Source: Mesorhizobium onobrychidis
GTDB lineage: Bacteria; Pseudomonadota; Alphaproteobacteria; Rhizobiales; Rhizobiaceae
DNA: 64,000 nucleotides
Assembly: GCF_024707545.1 (NCBI RefSeq)
Contig: NZ_CP062229.1
Span: 992,001 to 1,056,000, forward strand
Direction of reading: 5' to 3'
Part shown: positions 62,411-64,000 of the stretch, one piece after another
Position numbering within the stretch: the stretch's first letter is position 1
Layout: every line of letters begins with the position of its first letter
The notes under the pieces: generated by a model
What the model was told of the DNA's origin: nothing
Database searches by the model: none
Seen by the model: only the letters and a program-made list of their open reading frames with translations
Position numbers and translations under genes: made by a program

Positions 62411-63380
62411 TGTCGCCGGCGGCCGCCCTGCCGATGGCCGATCAGCGGCGTTTCGGCGTGCGCGAGATTGCCTGGTGGGCGGGCGCGGCTGCGCTGGTTC
62501 TGGTGGCGCATGCCGCGATCGGCTATGCGATGCAGGGCTGGCGTCCGGCCGAGCCCGATGGCGGGCCGCCGCAGGCGCAGGTGATCGAGCTGTCGCCGAT
62601 GGCGTTCACGCCGGCCGAGCCGGCGCCGATATCGGATGAGTAGCGCCCGATCAGCCGGACCCGGTCGAGGAGCCCGTAGCCGAAACAGAGCCTCCGCCCG
62701 AACCGCCCGTCGAGCAGGCAGAGCCGGTTGCCGAGCCGTCGGAAGCCGCTCCGGTCGACACAGTGGAGCCTACCCCACCGACTGTGGCGGAACGCGTCGA
62801 CCAGCCGCCGCTCGAGGAAGTCGTACCCGACCTTGCCGAGGCCGTCACGCCGGAAGTGGTCATTCCGCTGCCGCAGCCGAAACCGGTCGACGCACCCGTC
62901 GAGACCAAGCCAAAGAAGCAGGCAAAGACTGAGGTAAAGGAGCCGGCTGAGGTCAAAGCCAAGGAGCCGGTCGAAGAGGCCAAACAGCGTCCGAAAAAGG
63001 AGAAAGCACCGCCCCGGACAGCGGCCAGTGTCGCTGCGACATCCGCCGCCAGGGCGGCGGCACCGAAATCGGCCAAAGCAGCGGCTTCGAGATCCGGTGT
63101 GAGCTCGTCCAAGTGGAACTCGCAGTTGCATGCGTGGATCAGGCGACACACGCGTTATCCGAGAGCCGCGAAGGCCCGGCGCGAGGAAGGTAGTCCACGA
63201 GTGACCTTTACGGTCGACGGATCCGGCCGCGTTCTATCCGCCCGGCTGGCTCGTTCCTCCGGCTATCCGGATCTCGATCGCGCGGCGCTCGACGCATTAC
63301 AGGGTGCCAAAGTGCCAGCGCCGCCGCCGGAAAAAGCGGGTACATCTGTTGCGGCGCCTTTCACATTCAAGCTGGACTAG
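62410..63380 (+). pseudogene. tonB: tonB, interrupted by a one-base frameshift
   Basis: The start at 62410 (GTG) gives an N-terminal membrane anchor (IAWWAGAAALVLVAHAAIGYAM) and the start of the Pro-rich region, ending at a TAG at 62641 after PISDE. Shifting one base at 62640 reopens a frame (VAPDQPDPVEEPVAE...) that runs through a Pro/Glu/Lys-rich spacer to a normal TonB C-terminal domain (WNSQLHAWIRRHTRYPRAAK ... SSGYPDLDRAALDALQ) and a TAG at 63378. Insertion of one G (GAGTAG to GAGGTAG) restores a product of 323 residues. Either a real inactivating mutation or a sequencing error in a G run. Confidence 0.88.
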
Positions 63381-63526
63381 GTCGTTCGGCATGAACTGGC
63401 CCGTCTTGGCTGTCAGTCGGTTGCGGACCATTGCAGTTAGCATCCAGCGACGATTTTCGACCAGCCATCGTCATCTGTCTGTCATATGTCCGCCATATAC
63501 ATCCATAATTCCGGATTCTAGGATAC

Positions 63527-63859
63527 ATGGATAAGAACACCGCCCTTCTCGCACTGGCAGCGCTTGGCCAGGACACCAGGCTCGAGGTGTTTCGCCTGCT
63601 GGTGCGGGCGGGCGCAGATGGTGTTCCCGCCGGCGAGATCGCCGCGCGCCTGGGTACGGTGCAGAACACCATGTCGGCGCATCTGAAGGTTCTCGACCAT
63701 GCCGGTCTCGTCCGTGCCGAGCGTGACGGCCGGACGATCCGCTACGTCGCCGACATGACCGGTTTTCGCGATCTGCTTGCCTATCTCATGGAGGATTGCT
63801 GCAACGGCGCGCCGGAACTCTGCCAGCCGGTCATTCAGGCCGTGACTTGCAACTGTTAG
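63527..63859 (+). CDS. arsR: ArsR-family metalloregulator with C-terminal Cys cluster
   Basis: A 110-residue ArsR/SmtB winged-helix repressor: [17 protein letters not shown], then [30 protein letters not shown] and the wing RDGRTIRYV. It lacks the helix-alpha3 CVC motif of plasmid ArsR and instead has Cys91, Cys92, Cys99, Cys108 and Cys110, like ArsR proteins that bind As(III) through C-terminal cysteines. AGGA precedes the ATG. The arsenate reductase gene starts 16 bp after its stop. Confidence 0.92.
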   Translation: MDKNTALLALAALGQDTRLEVFRLLVRAGADGVPAGEIAARLGTVQNTMSAHLKVLDHAGLVRAERDGRTIRYVADMTGFRDLLAYLMEDCCNGAPELCQPVIQAVTCNC

Positions 63860-63875
63860 AAGGGAGGACCACCCC

Positions 63876-64000
63876 ATGAATGACCCATACAACGTGCTTT
63901 TTCTCTGCACCGGCAATTCGGCACGGTCGATCCTTGCCGAAGCGATCCTCAACCGTGTCGGTGCCGGCAAATTTAGGGGATATTCGGCCGGATCGCACCC
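63876..64000 (+). CDS. arsC: arsenate reductase, low-molecular-weight-phosphatase type (5' end only)
   Basis: The first 41 residues before the window ends. They contain the P-loop CTGNSARS (CX5R nucleophile Cys11) and [21 protein letters not shown], matching thioredoxin-coupled ArsC rather than the glutaredoxin type. AGGGAGG lies nine bases before the ATG. Together with arsR it begins an arsenic resistance operon. Confidence 0.88.
   Translation, partial: MNDPYNVLFLCTGNSARSILAEAILNRVGAGKFRGYSAGSH

Overview
The window looks like a chromosomal segment of a Mesorhizobium-type alphaproteobacterium (Rhizobiales). The basis is GC-rich coding DNA, a MucR/Ros regulator, many oligopeptide-free ABC importers of the polyamine, ribose and nucleoside types, and several copies of a palindromic intergenic repeat with CCCCCCTCTGGCCTGCC ends. 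The genus is an inference. I saw no rRNA, tRNA, CRISPR array, insertion sequence, prophage or replication origin.

Layout. (1) 0-5.2 kb: end of a TerB-like gene, a glutamine-amidotransferase-like protein, an SDR, a small secreted protein and an HxlR regulator, an MFS exporter and mucR. (2) 5.3-10.9 kb, minus strand: a carbohydrate operon of GH15 glucoamylase-like enzyme, 6-phosphogluconate dehydrogenase, glucose-6-phosphate dehydrogenase and a ROK/polyphosphate-glucokinase-like kinase, a route from alpha-glucan to pentose phosphates. (3) 11-15.6 kb: a ribose-type ABC importer whose ATPase gene has a one-base deletion and a duplicated 5' end. (4) 15.9-40.2 kb: a large amine-catabolism-like island. 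It has a LuxR-type and a GntR-type regulator, two polyamine-type importers and one BMP-type (nucleoside-like) importer. Its enzymes are a glutamine-synthetase-like ligase, a DAO-type FAD oxidase, an aldehyde dehydrogenase, two SDRs, two tandem cupins and two paralogous MGT/UGT-type glycosyltransferases.

(5) 40.4-44.3 kb: a periplasmic molybdenum hydroxylase of the IorAB type with a divergent AraC regulator. (6) 44.3-51.4 kb: two small membrane proteins, a sodium:solute symporter with its DUF4212 partner, a conserved unknown protein, an exonuclease-CBS-DUF294 fusion, and two small membrane proteins, one of 51 aa. (7) 51.5-59.7 kb: an LLM-class monooxygenase convergent with an eight-gene operon (LacI regulator, polyamine-type ABC importer, amidinohydrolase, isochorismatase-like hydrolase, GYD protein), which fits use of a guanidino or ureido compound. 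(8) 60.1-63.4 kb: fhuC-like ATPase, exbB, exbD and a frame-disrupted tonB behind a strong dyad, a TonB energising unit for iron uptake. (9) 63.5-64 kb: an ArsR regulator and the start of an arsenate reductase.

The best candidate for an undescribed system is region 4. It joins a Puu-like gamma-glutamylation pathway to two UDP-sugar-dependent glycosyltransferases, each in an operon with its own importer. The guanidino operon and the exonuclease-CBS-DUF294 fusion next to the symporter are second choices.
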